Origin: Bordetella parapertussis
GTDB taxonomy: Bacteria > Pseudomonadota > Gammaproteobacteria > Burkholderiales > Burkholderiaceae_C
Direction of reading: 5' to 3'
DNA length: 35,804 bases
NCBI GenBank assembly: GCA_945901225.1
Contig: CAMDKR010000005.1
Coordinates: 1 to 35,804, forward strand
Position numbers and translations under genes: made by a program. The notes beneath the pieces were generated by a model. That model had not been told where the DNA came from. It did not search any database and saw only the letters and a program-made list of their open reading frames with translations. Shown in pieces: positions 1 through 9,334 of the stretch. The first letter of the stretch is position 1. Every line of letters starts with the position of its first letter.

Positions 1-1310
1 GCAAGCAAGGCAGACTGAAACGGAATGTTCGAATTGATACCGCGAATCACAAAACCATTGAGCGCATCCCGCATCTTGGCTATCGCATCATTGCGATCGC
101 GGCCATGAACGATCAATTTTGCAATCATGGAGTCGTAGTGAATAGGAATTTCACCTCCCTCTTGAACGCCGGTGTCAACTCTCACGCCAAACAAGTGCTC
201 TGTATCAGCTTGGTACATAGAGGTGGGTGGTGGTTGAAAACGAATCAGCCGACCGGTAGAGGGTAAGAAATTTCTGAAGGGATCTTCTGCATTGATTCGA
301 CATTCGATAGCCCAACCATCTCGGCGAATATCTGATTGCGCAAATGGGATTTTTTCGCCTGCAGCGACTCGGATCATCCACTCCACCAAATCTAATCCGG
401 TGATGCACTCCGTCACTGGGTGCTCAACCTGCAGGCGCGTATTCATCTCTAGAAAATAAAAACTCTGATCTTTACCGACAACAAATTCAACAGTTCCAGC
501 ACTTTGGTACTTAACCGCCTTTGCAAGTGCGACTGCTTGCTCACCCATCGCCTGTCGGGTCTCGTCGCTGATGAAAGGCGAAGGTGCCTCTTCAATCACC
601 TTTTGATGTCGGCGCTGAATTGAACACTCACGCTCATTTAAATACAAGACATTTCCAAACGCATCGCCGAGCAATTGAATTTCAATATGCCGAGGTTCTT
701 CTACAAATTTTTCAATGAAGACTCGGTCGTCTCCAAAGCTGTTTCTCGCTTCATTTCGGCAAGACGTGAATCCCTCATGGGCCTCTTTGTCGTTGAAGGC
801 TACCCGTAAACCTTTGCCACCACCGCCAGCACTGGCCTTGATCATCACTGGGTAGCCAATACCTTTTGCAATCTCAACGGCTTTTTCGGAGCTCTCGATG
901 GCTTCATTGACACCAGGAATGGTATTGACTTTTGCAAGCGCAGCCAATTTTTTTGAGGCGATTTTGTCGCCCATGGCTGCAATTGCTTCATGTTTGGGGC
1001 CAATAAAAACGATGGAATTCTCTTCACATTGCCGAGCAAAGTCTTCGTTTTCACTGAGGAAGCCATAGCCTGGGTGAATGGCTTGTGCACCTGTTTCTTT
1101 GGCAGCGGAAATAATCACCTTGCCCAAGAGATAGCTTTCACGGCTAGGCGCTGGACCAATGCACACTGACTCATCAGCCAAAGCAACATGGCGGGCGTTT
1201 TTATCCGCCTCAGAATAAACAGCCACTGTAGATATACCCATGCGCTTTGCAGTCGCAATCACTCGACAGGCTATCTCGCCTCTGTTTGCAATCAAAATTT
1301 TGGTAAACAT
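1..1310 (-). CDS. pccA: Propionyl-CoA carboxylase alpha subunit (biotin carboxylase part), 3' end cut by window edge
   Basis: ATP-dependent carboxylation of biotin, feeding the beta subunit that carboxylates propionyl-CoA to methylmalonyl-CoA in the cytoplasm. I read 436 uninterrupted codons from ATG at 1310 to the left edge. The protein begins [17 protein letters not shown], the standard biotin-carboxylase N-terminus. It then shows [10 protein letters not shown], the glycine-rich ATP loop [12 protein letters not shown] (around residue 160), [10 protein letters not shown] and [14 protein letters not shown]. The read stops at [14 protein letters not shown], so the C-terminal biotin-carrier domain (AMKM region) lies outside the window. 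The gene starts 16 bases after pccB and is co-directional with it. Without the C-terminus, an acetyl- or methylcrotonyl-CoA carboxylase subunit cannot be excluded from this protein alone; the adjacent pccB, meaB and mutase genes make propionyl-CoA by far the likeliest substrate. The ribosome site is weak. Confidence 0.9.
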   Translation of the reverse strand, partial: MFTKILIANRGEIACRVIATAKRMGISTVAVYSEADKNARHVALADESVCIGPAPSRESYLLGKVIISAAKETGAQAIHPGYGFLSENEDFARQCEENSIVFIGPKHEAIAAMGDKIASKKLAALAKVNTIPGVNEAIESSEKAVEIAKGIGYPVMIKASAGGGGKGLRVAFNDKEAHEGFTSCRNEARNSFGDDRVFIEKFVEEPRHIEIQLLGDAFGNVLYLNERECSIQRRHQKVIEEAPSPFISDETRQAMGEQAVALAKAVKYQSAGTVEFVVGKDQSFYFLEMNTRLQVEHPVTECITGLDLVEWMIRVAAGEKIPFAQSDIRRDGWAIECRINAEDPFRNFLPSTGRLIRFQPPPTSMYQADTEHLFGVRVDTGVQEGGEIPIHYDSMIAKLIVHGRDRNDAIAKMRDALNGFVIRGINSNIPFQSALL

Positions 1311-1326
1311 TGCTTTTTCTATGCCT

Positions 1327-2859
1327 TTAAAGAGGAATGTTGCCGTGCTTGCGCCACGGGTTCTCAATTTTTTTATCTTTCAACATCACCAAAGAACGGC
1401 AAACTCTCTTGCGTGTCTCACTGGGAAGAATGACGTCATCTATGAATCCGCGAGCACCAGCGACAAACGGGTTGGCAAACCTTGCCTTGTATTCCGCCTC
1501 TTTGGATGCCAACTTCTCGGGGTCGCCTTTGTCTTCACGGAAAATAATTTCTACAGCACCTTTGGCACCCATGACAGCAATTTCGGCATGGGGCCAAGCG
1601 AAATTGACGTCCCCCCTTAAGTGCTTTGAAGCCATCACATCGTATGCACCGCCATAGGCTTTGCGAGTGATGACAGTAATCTTTGGCACAGTGCATTCAG
1701 CATATGCATACAAGAGCTTTGCTCCATGCTTGATGATGCCGCCGAATTCTTGCGCAGTGCCTGGCATGAAGCCGGGGACATCGACGAACGTAATAACAGG
1801 AATATTGAAGGCATCGCAAAAGCGGACAAATCTTGCGGCCTTGATACTGCTTTTGATATCCAAGCACCCGGCCAAGACCAAAGGTTGATTGGCAACAATG
1901 CCAACAGTTTGTCCAGCCATTCTTGCAAAACCAATCAAAATATTTTTTGCATAGTCCGGTTGGAGTTCAAAGAAGTCTCCGTCATCCACAGTTTTAAGAA
2001 TGAGCTCCTTCATGTCATATGGCATATTGGGGTTATCGGGAACCAAGCTGTCTAAGCTGGTGTCTATACGCTCTGCAGGATCGCCACTTGGGCGCACAGG
2101 CGGCTTCTCGCGGTTATTCAAGGGGAGGTAGTTGTACAAGCGCCTAAGCATCAAAAGTGCTTCTACGTCGTTATTGAACGCCATATCAGCCACGCCACTT
2201 TTGGTCGTGTGCGTTGCTGCGCCACCCAAATCTTCTGCACTGACCTCTTCATGCGTCACAGTTTTCACCACCTCAGGGCCAGTGACGAACATATAAGAAC
2301 TGTCCTTGACCATGAAGATGAAATCGGTCAACGCAGGGGAATACACAGCGCCGCCAGCTGAAGGGCCCATGATCATGCTGATTTGGGGAACCACGCCACT
2401 GGCCATGACATTGCGCTGAAATACCTCTGCGTAGCCACCTAAAGACGCAACGCCTTCTTGAATACGCGCACCCCCTGAATCATTCAAGCCAATAACGGGT
2501 GCACCCACTTTCAAAGCTTGGTCCATGATCTTGCATATTTTTTCTGCATGCGACTCTGACAAAGCACCACCATAAACAGTGAAATCTTGACTAAATACAA
2601 AGACAAGCCGTCCATTGATCATGCCGTAGCCTGTCACAACACCATCGCCAGGAATTTTGTTGGCCTCCATACCAAAATCGACGCAACGATGCTCGACAAA
2701 CATATCCCATTCTTCAAAAGTGCCTTCATCGAGCAAAATTTCTAATCGCTCTCGGGCGGTCAATTTCCCCTTGGCATGTTGCGCTGCGATTCGCTTCTCA
2801 CCGCCACCCATTCTGGCGGCGGCTCGCTTTTCTTCGAGTTGATGAATGATTTCTTGCAT
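1327..2859 (-). CDS. pccB: Propionyl-CoA carboxylase beta subunit (carboxyltransferase)
   Basis: Transfers the carboxyl group from carboxybiotin to propionyl-CoA, giving methylmalonyl-CoA. The protein has 510 residues, the usual PccB length. I chose ATG at 2859 ([20 protein letters not shown]) because an AAAGG ribosome site precedes it; the open frame extends 35 codons further upstream but that stretch is unlike the family. Carboxyltransferase hallmarks are visible: [18 protein letters not shown] near the N-terminus, [12 protein letters not shown] and [17 protein letters not shown] (oxyanion-hole glycines of the N-terminal crotonase fold), and [14 protein letters not shown] plus [12 protein letters not shown] in the C-terminal half. 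The protein ends [14 protein letters not shown]. It sits 46 bases after meaB and 16 before pccA, consistent with one transcript. No frameshift or missing motif seen. Confidence 0.95.
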   Translation of the reverse strand: MQEIIHQLEEKRAAARMGGGEKRIAAQHAKGKLTARERLEILLDEGTFEEWDMFVEHRCVDFGMEANKIPGDGVVTGYGMINGRLVFVFSQDFTVYGGALSESHAEKICKIMDQALKVGAPVIGLNDSGGARIQEGVASLGGYAEVFQRNVMASGVVPQISMIMGPSAGGAVYSPALTDFIFMVKDSSYMFVTGPEVVKTVTHEEVSAEDLGGAATHTTKSGVADMAFNNDVEALLMLRRLYNYLPLNNREKPPVRPSGDPAERIDTSLDSLVPDNPNMPYDMKELILKTVDDGDFFELQPDYAKNILIGFARMAGQTVGIVANQPLVLAGCLDIKSSIKAARFVRFCDAFNIPVITFVDVPGFMPGTAQEFGGIIKHGAKLLYAYAECTVPKITVITRKAYGGAYDVMASKHLRGDVNFAWPHAEIAVMGAKGAVEIIFREDKGDPEKLASKEAEYKARFANPFVAGARGFIDDVILPSETRKRVCRSLVMLKDKKIENPWRKHGNIPL

Positions 2860-2905
2860 GAATCTACCTTTGAAATTTTTGTACTCTGAAAGCAGCTTGA
2901 AGGGC

Positions 2906-3898
2906 CTACAAGGCCAGTAACTGACGAGCAGCTGTAGAAGCCGCGATACGCCCGTAGAGCACATCTTGCTCTAACAAGGGCAAATGAGAAGCCACTTTGG
3001 GATTTTGAATAAAAGCCATTTTCAGCCCTGTTTGGATTAACTCTTGCAACCACTTTAAGGACTGAGACTGCCGACGGTTTTGCCATTCGCCATTGTTCAT
3101 TTGAAGTTGTTTAAAGTCAGACACAACAGACCAAAAATCTGAAACACCATTTCCAGACAAAGCAGACAAGCTAAGAACTTTAGGATGCCACTTTTCAAGG
3201 GCCGTCATGGAATTTCTATGTCCGCCCAGCAAATGAAAAGCACTTTCAATAAATGACTGCGCCATGGAAGCGGCATTTTCATCTAAGTCAGATTTGTTGA
3301 TCAGAACCACATCTGCAATTTCCATGATTCCTTTCTTTATGGCCTGTAAGTCATCGCCAGCATTGGGAAGTTGCATGACAACAAACATATCTGTCATACC
3401 TGCTACGGTTGTTTCACTTTGCCCTACACCCATGGTCTCCACAATGACAATGTCGTAGCCAGCTGCTTCACAAAGCAAAATGCATTCGCGGGTTTTTTCT
3501 GCCACCCCGCCCAAGGTTCCACTGCTAGGGCTTGGACGAATATAGGCGGCAGGGTTGTTTGATAACAATTCCATCCGCGTTTTGTCACCCAAAATAGAGC
3601 CGCCAGATACGCTAGAAGAAGGATCAACCGCCAAAACCGCGACCTTATGTCCCTGGTTGATTAACCACATCCCTAAGTTTTCAATAAGGGTGGATTTGCC
3701 CACACCGGGGACTCCGCTCAATCCAATACGCATAGACTGACCCGTATGCGGCAACAACTGGGTCAACAGTTGGTCAGCTTGATTGCGGTGGTCTTCTCTT
3801 GAAGATTCCATCAAAGTGATGGCTTTGGCCAACGCACGTCTTTTAGAAAGCGCTTCAGCACTGGTTAAATCATGAAGAGTCTGAGCTAAATCTGTCAT
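2906..3898 (-). CDS. meaB: MeaB/ArgK-family GTPase, methylmalonyl-CoA mutase chaperone
   Basis: G-protein chaperone that gates cofactor loading and protects or reactivates B12-dependent methylmalonyl-CoA mutase. The protein has 330 residues. GTPase motifs: P-loop [15 protein letters not shown] (about residues 59-73), the MeaB signature [29 protein letters not shown] (switch/Walker B region) and the guanine-specificity NKSDLD. ATG at 3898 follows the mutase stop by 12 bases, so the two are probably cotranscribed and coupled. Older annotations call this family ArgK (a supposed arginine transport kinase); the mutase neighbour supports the MeaB role. The C-terminal helices used for dimerisation appear present (ending [12 protein letters not shown]). 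Nothing unusual in composition. Confidence 0.95.
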   Translation of the reverse strand: MTDLAQTLHDLTSAEALSKRRALAKAITLMESSREDHRNQADQLLTQLLPHTGQSMRIGLSGVPGVGKSTLIENLGMWLINQGHKVAVLAVDPSSSVSGGSILGDKTRMELLSNNPAAYIRPSPSSGTLGGVAEKTRECILLCEAAGYDIVIVETMGVGQSETTVAGMTDMFVVMQLPNAGDDLQAIKKGIMEIADVVLINKSDLDENAASMAQSFIESAFHLLGGHRNSMTALEKWHPKVLSLSALSGNGVSDFWSVVSDFKQLQMNNGEWQNRRQSQSLKWLQELIQTGLKMAFIQNPKVASHLPLLEQDVLYGRIAASTAARQLLAL

Positions 3899-3910
3899 GG
3901 TGACTCAAAA

Positions 3911-6094
3911 TTATTTTTGAGCTTGAACAGCTTGCTCAATGTGCGAAAGGACATCGCGCGCACTGACGGGTATAGGGGTGCCTGGTCCGTAAATGCCTTT
4001 GACACCTGAAGCGTAGAGAAATTCGTAATCCTGTTTGGGAATCACACCGCCGACAAAAACTATGATGTCGTCTGCACCTTGCTTTTTTAGCTCGGCAATG
4101 ATGGCTGGCACCAAGGTTTTATGTCCGGCCGCCAAGGTCGAAACACCTACAGCGTGCACATCATTTTCAATCGCCTGTCGAGCGCATTCCTCGGGTGTTT
4201 GAAACAGCGGACCTATATCCACATCAAAACCCAAATCGGCAAATGCGGTTGACACTACTTTTGCACCTCGGTCGTGTCCATCTTGACCCAGTTTTGAGAT
4301 CATCACGCGTGGTCTTCTGCCTTGCTTGATGGCAAACTTAGCAATATCGTCTTTGAGTTGATTCCAATATTCCATGGTGTCTCCCTCATGGCCGCTGTCA
4401 TAAGCCGCAGCATAAATACCGCTGACCTTTTGTGTATCAGCTCTGTGGCGACCAAATACTTTTTCAAGTGCATCACTCACCTCACCCACCGTGGCGCGCA
4501 ATCGCATCGCCTGTATTGACAGATCAAGCAGGTTTTTGTCACCATTTTTCGCCGCTTCAGTGAGGGCGTCCAAGGCAAGCGCAACAGCATTGGAATCGCG
4601 GCTGGCTTTGACGCTGTGTAGCCGATCAATTTGGCTCAAACGAACCTTCACGTTGTCGATGTCTCTGACTTCTACGGAATCTTCTTGCGCGAGTTTGTAT
4701 TTATTGACACCCACAATCACATCTTGTCCGGAGTCAATGCGAGCTTGCTTGTCAGCAGCAGCAGCTTCGATTTTCAATTTCGCCCAACCAGAATCGACAG
4801 CTTTGGTCATGCCACCCATGGCATTGACTTCTTCAATGATTTTCCATGCTTCATCAGCCATTTCTTGCGTGACCGTCTCCATCATGTAGCTGCCAGCCCA
4901 TGGATCGATCACGTTGCTGATGTGGGTCTCCTCTTGAATAATCAATTGGGTGTTTCTGGCAATACGAGAAGAAAATTCAGTAGGCAAAGCAATCGCTTCA
5001 TCAAAGCTATTGGTATGCAGACTTTGGGTACCGCCAAAAACTGCCGCCATCGCTTCAATGGTAGTGCGCACAATATTGTTGTAGGGGTCTTGCTCAGTCA
5101 AACTCCAACCAGAGGTTTGACAGTGGGTTCGCAACATCATGCTCTTTGGATTTTTTGCGTCGAAATCTTTCATGATTCGAAACCATAAAAGCCTTGCTGC
5201 CCGCATTTTGGCAATCTCAAGGTAAAAATTCATGCCTATCGCCCAAAAAAACGATAAGCGAGGCGCAAACGAATCTACATCTAAGCCTTTGGCTAAAGCG
5301 GTTCGGACATATTCTTGCCCATCGGCCAAAGTCAGGGCGAGTTCTAAAGACTGGTTGGCTCCAGCCTCCTGCATGTGATAGCCGCTGATGCTGATGGAAT
5401 TGAATTTCGGCATGTGCTGGGCGGTGTAAGCGATGATGTCACCCACGATTCGCATACTGGGTTCAGGCGGGTAAATATACGTATTTCGCACCATGAACTC
5501 TTTCAGAATATCGTTCTGAATTGTTCCACTCAGCTGCTCTTGACTGACGCCCTGCTCTTCAGCCGCAACAATATAGCCAGCAAGAACCGGCAACACTGCG
5601 CCATTCATGGTCATGGAAACAGAGACTTTGTTTAGTGGGATTTGATCAAACAAGATCTTCATATCCTCGACAGAGTCAATTGCCACACCCGCTTTACCGA
5701 CATCACCCATGACCCTTGGATGATCTGAGTCATAACCTCTGTGGGTGGCCAAATCGAAAGCAACCGATACCCCTTGAACACCACTTGCCAATGCTTTTCT
5801 GTAAAAAGCATTGGATTCTTCAGCTGTTGAAAACCCAGCATACTGACGAATGGTCCAAGGACGTACGGCATACATGGTTGCTTGTGGGCCTCTAAGGTAG
5901 GGCGCAAAACCTGGCAAGGTGTCTGTATGCATAAGACCTTGCAAATCTTTGGCTGTGTACAAGGGCTTGACAGAAATACCGTCAGGCGTATTCCAATTCA
6001 ATCCCAAAAGATCAGAACCAGGGGAAGATTTTTGGGCGGCATCAGCCCATTGCTGCAAAGATGCTTGCGGGTACAAAGATTTTTCTTGGCTCAT
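3911..6094 (-). CDS. scpA: Adenosylcobalamin-dependent methylmalonyl-CoA mutase (single large chain)
   Basis: Interconverts (R)-methylmalonyl-CoA and succinyl-CoA by a radical rearrangement, linking propionyl-CoA to the TCA cycle. The protein has 727 residues from ATG at 6094 ([10 protein letters not shown]). A TTG eight codons upstream would overlap the preceding gene and adds non-family sequence, so it was rejected. N-terminal TIM-barrel: [23 protein letters not shown], then [21 protein letters not shown]-like sequence, [20 protein letters not shown], and [15 protein letters not shown]-terminal cobalamin domain: [14 protein letters not shown] with the base-off ligand histidine at about residue 607, followed by STLAAGHK and FVGGVIP. 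The length matches the fused MutB/ScpA type, so no separate small subunit is needed. It is also annotated mutB or mcm in other genomes. The gene starts 8 bases after the decarboxylase stop; no strong ribosome site. Confidence 0.96.
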   Translation of the reverse strand: MSQEKSLYPQASLQQWADAAQKSSPGSDLLGLNWNTPDGISVKPLYTAKDLQGLMHTDTLPGFAPYLRGPQATMYAVRPWTIRQYAGFSTAEESNAFYRKALASGVQGVSVAFDLATHRGYDSDHPRVMGDVGKAGVAIDSVEDMKILFDQIPLNKVSVSMTMNGAVLPVLAGYIVAAEEQGVSQEQLSGTIQNDILKEFMVRNTYIYPPEPSMRIVGDIIAYTAQHMPKFNSISISGYHMQEAGANQSLELALTLADGQEYVRTALAKGLDVDSFAPRLSFFWAIGMNFYLEIAKMRAARLLWFRIMKDFDAKNPKSMMLRTHCQTSGWSLTEQDPYNNIVRTTIEAMAAVFGGTQSLHTNSFDEAIALPTEFSSRIARNTQLIIQEETHISNVIDPWAGSYMMETVTQEMADEAWKIIEEVNAMGGMTKAVDSGWAKLKIEAAAADKQARIDSGQDVIVGVNKYKLAQEDSVEVRDIDNVKVRLSQIDRLHSVKASRDSNAVALALDALTEAAKNGDKNLLDLSIQAMRLRATVGEVSDALEKVFGRHRADTQKVSGIYAAAYDSGHEGDTMEYWNQLKDDIAKFAIKQGRRPRVMISKLGQDGHDRGAKVVSTAFADLGFDVDIGPLFQTPEECARQAIENDVHAVGVSTLAAGHKTLVPAIIAELKKQGADDIIVFVGGVIPKQDYEFLYASGVKGIYGPGTPIPVSARDVLSHIEQAVQAQK

Positions 6095-6102
6095 AATAAA
6101 AA

Positions 6103-8388
6103 TCAATTCTTGACACAATCTGCAAAATAATGGGTCTTGCCTTGATCGTCTTTCACTTCAACCAGTCCATGGATATCTGTTTCAAAACCAGGGCATTGCA
6201 GGTTGAACTCACGTGCAAATTTCAAATAGTCGATGATTTTTTTATTGAACACTTCGCCAGGAATCAGCAGTGGAATGCCTGGAGGATAAGGCGTGACCAA
6301 GCTTGTTGTGATGCGACCTTCTAATTCGTCGATGGGCACTCTCTCTGTGTTGCGATGGGCTATTTGAGAGTAAGCATCACTGGGCTTCATCGCAGGTTTA
6401 AGGTCGCTCAAATACATTTCTGTGGTGAGTTTTGCTATGTCAAATTTTGAATACAAGGAATGAATATGGTGGCATAAGTCACGCAGGCCCATCCTTTCAT
6501 AACGGGCATACTTTTGACAAAACTCGGGCAAGATGCGCCACATGGGCTGATTTCTGTCGTAATCGTCTTTGAACTGCTGCAAAGCAGTTAACAAAGAATT
6601 CCAACGTCCCTTGGTAATGCCAATGGTGAACATGATGAAAAAACTGTAAAGGCCGGTTTTTTCAACAATCACGCCATGTTCTGCTAAAAATTTTGTCACG
6701 ATGCTTGCAGGAATTCCGGCCTTGTCAAACTTGCCATCCAAATTCAAGCCAGGCGTGACAATCGTTGCCTTGATGGGGTCCAGCATATTAAACCCATCGG
6801 CTAAATCGCCAAAGCCGTGCCAATTGGGGTCTTCATTTTTCTTTTTACGTCCCTTTTTCTCCGCTTTGATGATCCAGTTATCAGCGCGACCAATTCCATC
6901 TTCCACCAGGTTTTCTGGCCCCCACACCTTGAACCACCAATCCTTGCCATATTCTGCGTCCACCTTGCGCATGGCGCGGCGAAAATCTAAAGCCTCCGCA
7001 ATGCTTTCTTCAACCAAAGCGGTTCCGCCGGGCGGCTCCATCATCGCAGCAGCCACATCGCAACTTGCAATGATGCTGTATTGAGGACTTGTGCTGGTGT
7101 GCATCAAATAGGCTTCATTGAACAAATGCCTGTCTAAGTGATGTGTTTGAGAGTCTTGCACCAACACATGACTTGCTTGACTGATACCCGCAAGCAGTTT
7201 ATGGACGGACTGTGTGGAATAAACCATCGCTTCTTTGGGTCTGATGCGCTTTTTACCCATGGCATGGTAAGTGCCGTAAAAAGGATGAAAAGCTGCATGG
7301 GGCAACCAAGCCTCGTCAAAGTGCAAGTTGGGAATGTAGCCATCCAACATATTCTTGATGGTTTCAGTGTTGTACAAAACACCGTCATAAGTGGATTGAG
7401 TCAGGGTCAATACCTTGGGTTTGAGTGTGCTGCTTGCTTTTCCTTTGAGCAAAGGGTTGGCTTTGATTTTGGCTTCAATTGCAGCAGGTTCAAACTCGCT
7501 TTGGGGAATAGGACCAATGATGCCGAAATGGTTTCTAGTGGGCTTGAGAAAAACAGGTATAGCGCCGGTCATGATGATGGAGTGCAAAACGGATTTGTGG
7601 CAGTTTCTGTCCACCACCACCACATCCCCAGGCGCTACCGTGTGGTGCCACACAATTTTGTTGGACGTGCTGGTGCCATTGGTAACGAAAAAACAATGGT
7701 CAGCATTGAAAATTCGCGCTGCATTTCGTTCACTTTCACCAATAGCGCCGTCATGGTCAAGCAGTTGCCCGAGCTCCTCAACCGCATTGCAAACGTCGGC
7801 TCTGAGCATGTTTTCGCCAAAAAACTGATGAAACATTTGACCCACAGGGCTCTTTAGAAAAGCAACACCACCCGAATGCCCAGGGCAATGCCATGAGTAG
7901 GAGCCGTCCTCTGCGTAATCCAGCAAAGCTTTGAAAAAAGGTGGCTGAACCCCCTCTAAATAACTTTTAGCCTCGCGAATGATGTGTCTCGCAACAAACT
8001 CAGGCGTGTCTTCAAACATATGGATGAAGCCATGCAACTCGCGCAAAATGTCATTGGGCAAATGACGTGACGTCTTTGTTTCGCCGTAGACATAAATGGG
8101 GACATCCGTATTTTTACGCCGAACTTCGTCAATAAAACTTCGAAGGTTCACCACGGCAGGGTCTAAATCTGGACCAGGCGTGAATTCTTCATCGTCGATT
8201 GAAAGGATAAAAGCACTTGCACGTGATTGCTGTTGTGCAAACTGACTCAAGTCGCCATAGCTGGTGACGCCCATGACTTCATAGCCTTCGCTTTCAATAG
8301 CTTGGGCCAGCGCTCGAATACCAAGCCCCGAGGTATTTTCAGAACGAAAGTCTTCGTCAATGATGACGATGGGGAAACGAAATTTCAT
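6103..8388 (-). CDS. PLP-dependent ornithine/lysine/arginine decarboxylase
   Basis: Fold-type I PLP decarboxylase of the large Orn/Lys/Arg family, converting a basic amino acid to its diamine (putrescine, cadaverine or agmatine) and consuming a proton. The protein has 761 residues. An N-terminal response-regulator-like wing domain (about residues 1-130; [19 protein letters not shown]) is followed by the PLP core. Core motifs: [43 protein letters not shown] (356-372) and the Schiff-base lysine in STQSVHKLL (Lys397). The C-terminal domain carries [19 protein letters not shown] at 8388 has a GGAG six bases upstream. A lysine-rich patch ([10 protein letters not shown]) sits around residues 500-520. 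I cannot tell which basic amino acid is used. The stop lies 8 bases before the mutase start, so readthrough into the methylmalonyl genes is likely. Confidence 0.93.
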   Translation of the reverse strand: MKFRFPIVIIDEDFRSENTSGLGIRALAQAIESEGYEVMGVTSYGDLSQFAQQQSRASAFILSIDDEEFTPGPDLDPAVVNLRSFIDEVRRKNTDVPIYVYGETKTSRHLPNDILRELHGFIHMFEDTPEFVARHIIREAKSYLEGVQPPFFKALLDYAEDGSYSWHCPGHSGGVAFLKSPVGQMFHQFFGENMLRADVCNAVEELGQLLDHDGAIGESERNAARIFNADHCFFVTNGTSTSNKIVWHHTVAPGDVVVVDRNCHKSVLHSIIMTGAIPVFLKPTRNHFGIIGPIPQSEFEPAAIEAKIKANPLLKGKASSTLKPKVLTLTQSTYDGVLYNTETIKNMLDGYIPNLHFDEAWLPHAAFHPFYGTYHAMGKKRIRPKEAMVYSTQSVHKLLAGISQASHVLVQDSQTHHLDRHLFNEAYLMHTSTSPQYSIIASCDVAAAMMEPPGGTALVEESIAEALDFRRAMRKVDAEYGKDWWFKVWGPENLVEDGIGRADNWIIKAEKKGRKKKNEDPNWHGFGDLADGFNMLDPIKATIVTPGLNLDGKFDKAGIPASIVTKFLAEHGVIVEKTGLYSFFIMFTIGITKGRWNSLLTALQQFKDDYDRNQPMWRILPEFCQKYARYERMGLRDLCHHIHSLYSKFDIAKLTTEMYLSDLKPAMKPSDAYSQIAHRNTERVPIDELEGRITTSLVTPYPPGIPLLIPGEVFNKKIIDYLKFAREFNLQCPGFETDIHGLVEVKDDQGKTHYFADCVKN

Positions 8389-8432
8389 CAGCTACTCCGA
8401 GCGAGGTCAAACACAATAGAACAAAGTCTGAA

Positions 8433-8460
8433 GTTTACCTGTCGAGCGCACTGATACAAT
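8433..8460 (+). promoter_or_regulatory. Candidate sigma-70 promoter for tRNA-Ser
   Basis: A TACAAT -10 box at 8455-8460 is preceded by TG one base upstream (extended -10). A GTTTAC-like -35 lies 16 bases before the -10. The predicted start (around 8467) falls just ahead of the mature tRNA 5' end at 8470. This is a visual match only; the -35 is imperfect. Confidence 0.5.
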
Positions 8461-8469
8461 GAAAAGACT

Positions 8470-8560
8470 GGAGAGGTGGATGAGCGGTTTAAGTCGCACG
8501 CCTGGAAAGCGTGTGAGGGTTAATAGCCCTCCGCGGGTTCGAATCCCGCCCTCTCCGCCA
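8470..8560 (+). tRNA. tRNA-Ser (anticodon GGA)
   Basis: Serine tRNA reading UCC and UCU. The 91 bases include an encoded 3' CCA. The acceptor stem GGAGAGG (8470-8476) pairs perfectly with CCTCTCC (8550-8556), followed by the discriminator G and CCA. The anticodon stem CACGC/GCGTG encloses loop CTGGAAA, giving anticodon GGA. The long variable arm (GAGGGTTAATAGCCCTC region) is typical of serine tRNAs, and the T arm has GGGTTCGAATCCC. It is flanked by a candidate promoter and an intrinsic terminator, so it looks like a single-gene unit. Confidence 0.98.
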
Positions 8561-8583
8561 TTAAGCAGCCATCAAAAACATAA

Positions 8584-8612
8584 AACCAGCCCTTGGGCTG
8601 GTTTTTTTTATT
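8584..8612. terminator. Bidirectional intrinsic terminator shared by tRNA-Ser and the small lipoprotein gene
   Basis: Inverted repeat AACCAGCCC / GGGCTGGTT (8584-8592 with 8595-8603). On the plus strand it is followed by an eight-T run (8602-8609), ending the tRNA transcript. On the minus strand the same hairpin is followed by TTTTATGTTTTT, ending the lipoprotein transcript. The lipoprotein stop codon (8608-8610) lies in the plus-strand T tract. Confidence 0.85.
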
Positions 8613-8748
8613 TTTTGGCGTCGTCAGATTTGAACCATCCACCGACAGTATCTGCAACCGAGTCATAGGCAGATGACATCGTAGAGCAAGCACTCAGGCA
8701 AAAGCTCATGCAAAAAACAATTGAAATAGATTTGAGTGTGCGAGTCAT
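8608..8748 (-). CDS. Small predicted lipoprotein, 46 residues
   Basis: Short gene that I do not recognise as a named family. The translation starts MTRTLKSISIVFCMSFCL and continues SACSTMSSAYDSVADTVGGW, ending FKSDDAKK. It has a positively charged N-terminus, a hydrophobic core (ISIVFCMSFCLS) and a lipobox LSAC with the modified cysteine at position 21. The predicted mature peptide is only 26 residues, with serine next to the cysteine at +2, which suggests outer-membrane sorting. An AGGA ribosome site lies five bases before ATG at 8748. The gene ends in the shared terminator hairpin. It resembles entericidin-type or other short envelope lipoproteins in layout, but that is only inference. The start, ribosome site, lipobox and terminator together make it convincing as a real gene. 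Confidence 0.75.
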   Translation of the reverse strand: MTRTLKSISIVFCMSFCLSACSTMSSAYDSVADTVGGWFKSDDAKK

Positions 8749-8871
8749 GGTTTTCCTAAAAAGTTATAAAGCTGTTGAACGGATGATAGTGGACTTGAAC
8801 GGGCCACGAGGACTGAAAATTGGCGCTTTGGTATTAAAAACAAAAAATTCTTCGACCGTCTTGTCAATGCC

Positions 8872-9333
8872 CTAGAGCATATCGGGCGACTGGACAGTGA
8901 CCAATATGGATTGATCTCCCTCTTGACGCAAGCGCGAGCGCAACCACCATACAGCGCCTTTTTTCACTGAGCACTCTGGCTTTTGAAATCCCAGCACCAT
9001 GGCAACAGCTTCACCCAAGGTTGGTTGATGACCAATCACCAGTACTGTATTTTTGCTTGACGGCCACTGCACAGCAGCCAGCAACATATCGGCCGTGCTT
9101 TGAGGCGTGATCGCAGAACTCAGCTTGTATTTTCGACCCAAAGCCATCGCAGTCTGCTCTGTGCGCTTGGCAGGACTACAGAGAATACGTGTGCCCTCTG
9201 GCAGTTGGCGTTCAAGCCATTGGGCCATTCGAATAGCTTGCCGTTCACCGCGGGGCGTCAAGCATCTGCTCATATCGTCCTCACCAGGGGCAGCTTCATG
9301 GGCTTCGGCATGTCGCCACAAGATCAAGTCCAT
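8872..9333 (-). CDS. sixA: SixA-type phosphohistidine phosphatase (histidine phosphatase superfamily)
   Basis: Probable small phosphohistidine phosphatase. The 153 residues are the expected length for SixA and too short for the GpmA-type mutases. Catalytic RHG-like motif LILWRHAEAHE at residues 3-13 (phospho-acceptor His8), CLTPRGERQA, SPAKRTEQTA (phosphate-binding Arg) and the second catalytic histidine in VIGHQPTLGEAV. It begins one base after the ppk1 stop, so it is almost certainly cotranscribed and perhaps translationally coupled. In E. coli SixA acts on phosphohistidine of PTS-Ntr or ArcB proteins; whether it does so here, or acts on a polyphosphate-linked substrate as the ppk1 neighbour might hint, is not visible. 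Confidence 0.88.
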   Translation of the reverse strand: MDLILWRHAEAHEAAPGEDDMSRCLTPRGERQAIRMAQWLERQLPEGTRILCSPAKRTEQTAMALGRKYKLSSAITPQSTADMLLAAVQWPSSKNTVLVIGHQPTLGEAVAMVLGFQKPECSVKKGAVWWLRSRLRQEGDQSILVTVQSPDML

Positions 9334-9334
9334 A

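Noticed and set aside
6095-6118. TTG-initiated extension of the methylmalonyl-CoA mutase
   Set aside because: Overlaps the decarboxylase end and adds eight residues not expected in the family; the ATG at 6094 is preferred.
7138-7857. Long plus-strand open frame (239 codons) antisense to the decarboxylase
   Set aside because: A frame shadow of a well-supported gene; no recognisable protein features.
8470-8760. tRNA-Ser as an attachment site of an integrated element
   Set aside because: No integrase, no repeated tRNA 3' end and no foreign cargo nearby; the flanks are ordinary genes.
8749-8871. TTGACA sequence on the minus strand just after sixA as a promoter for the small lipoprotein
   Set aside because: No acceptable -10 at 16-18 bases; a TATAAC-like box nearer the gene has no good -35, so no promoter could be assigned.
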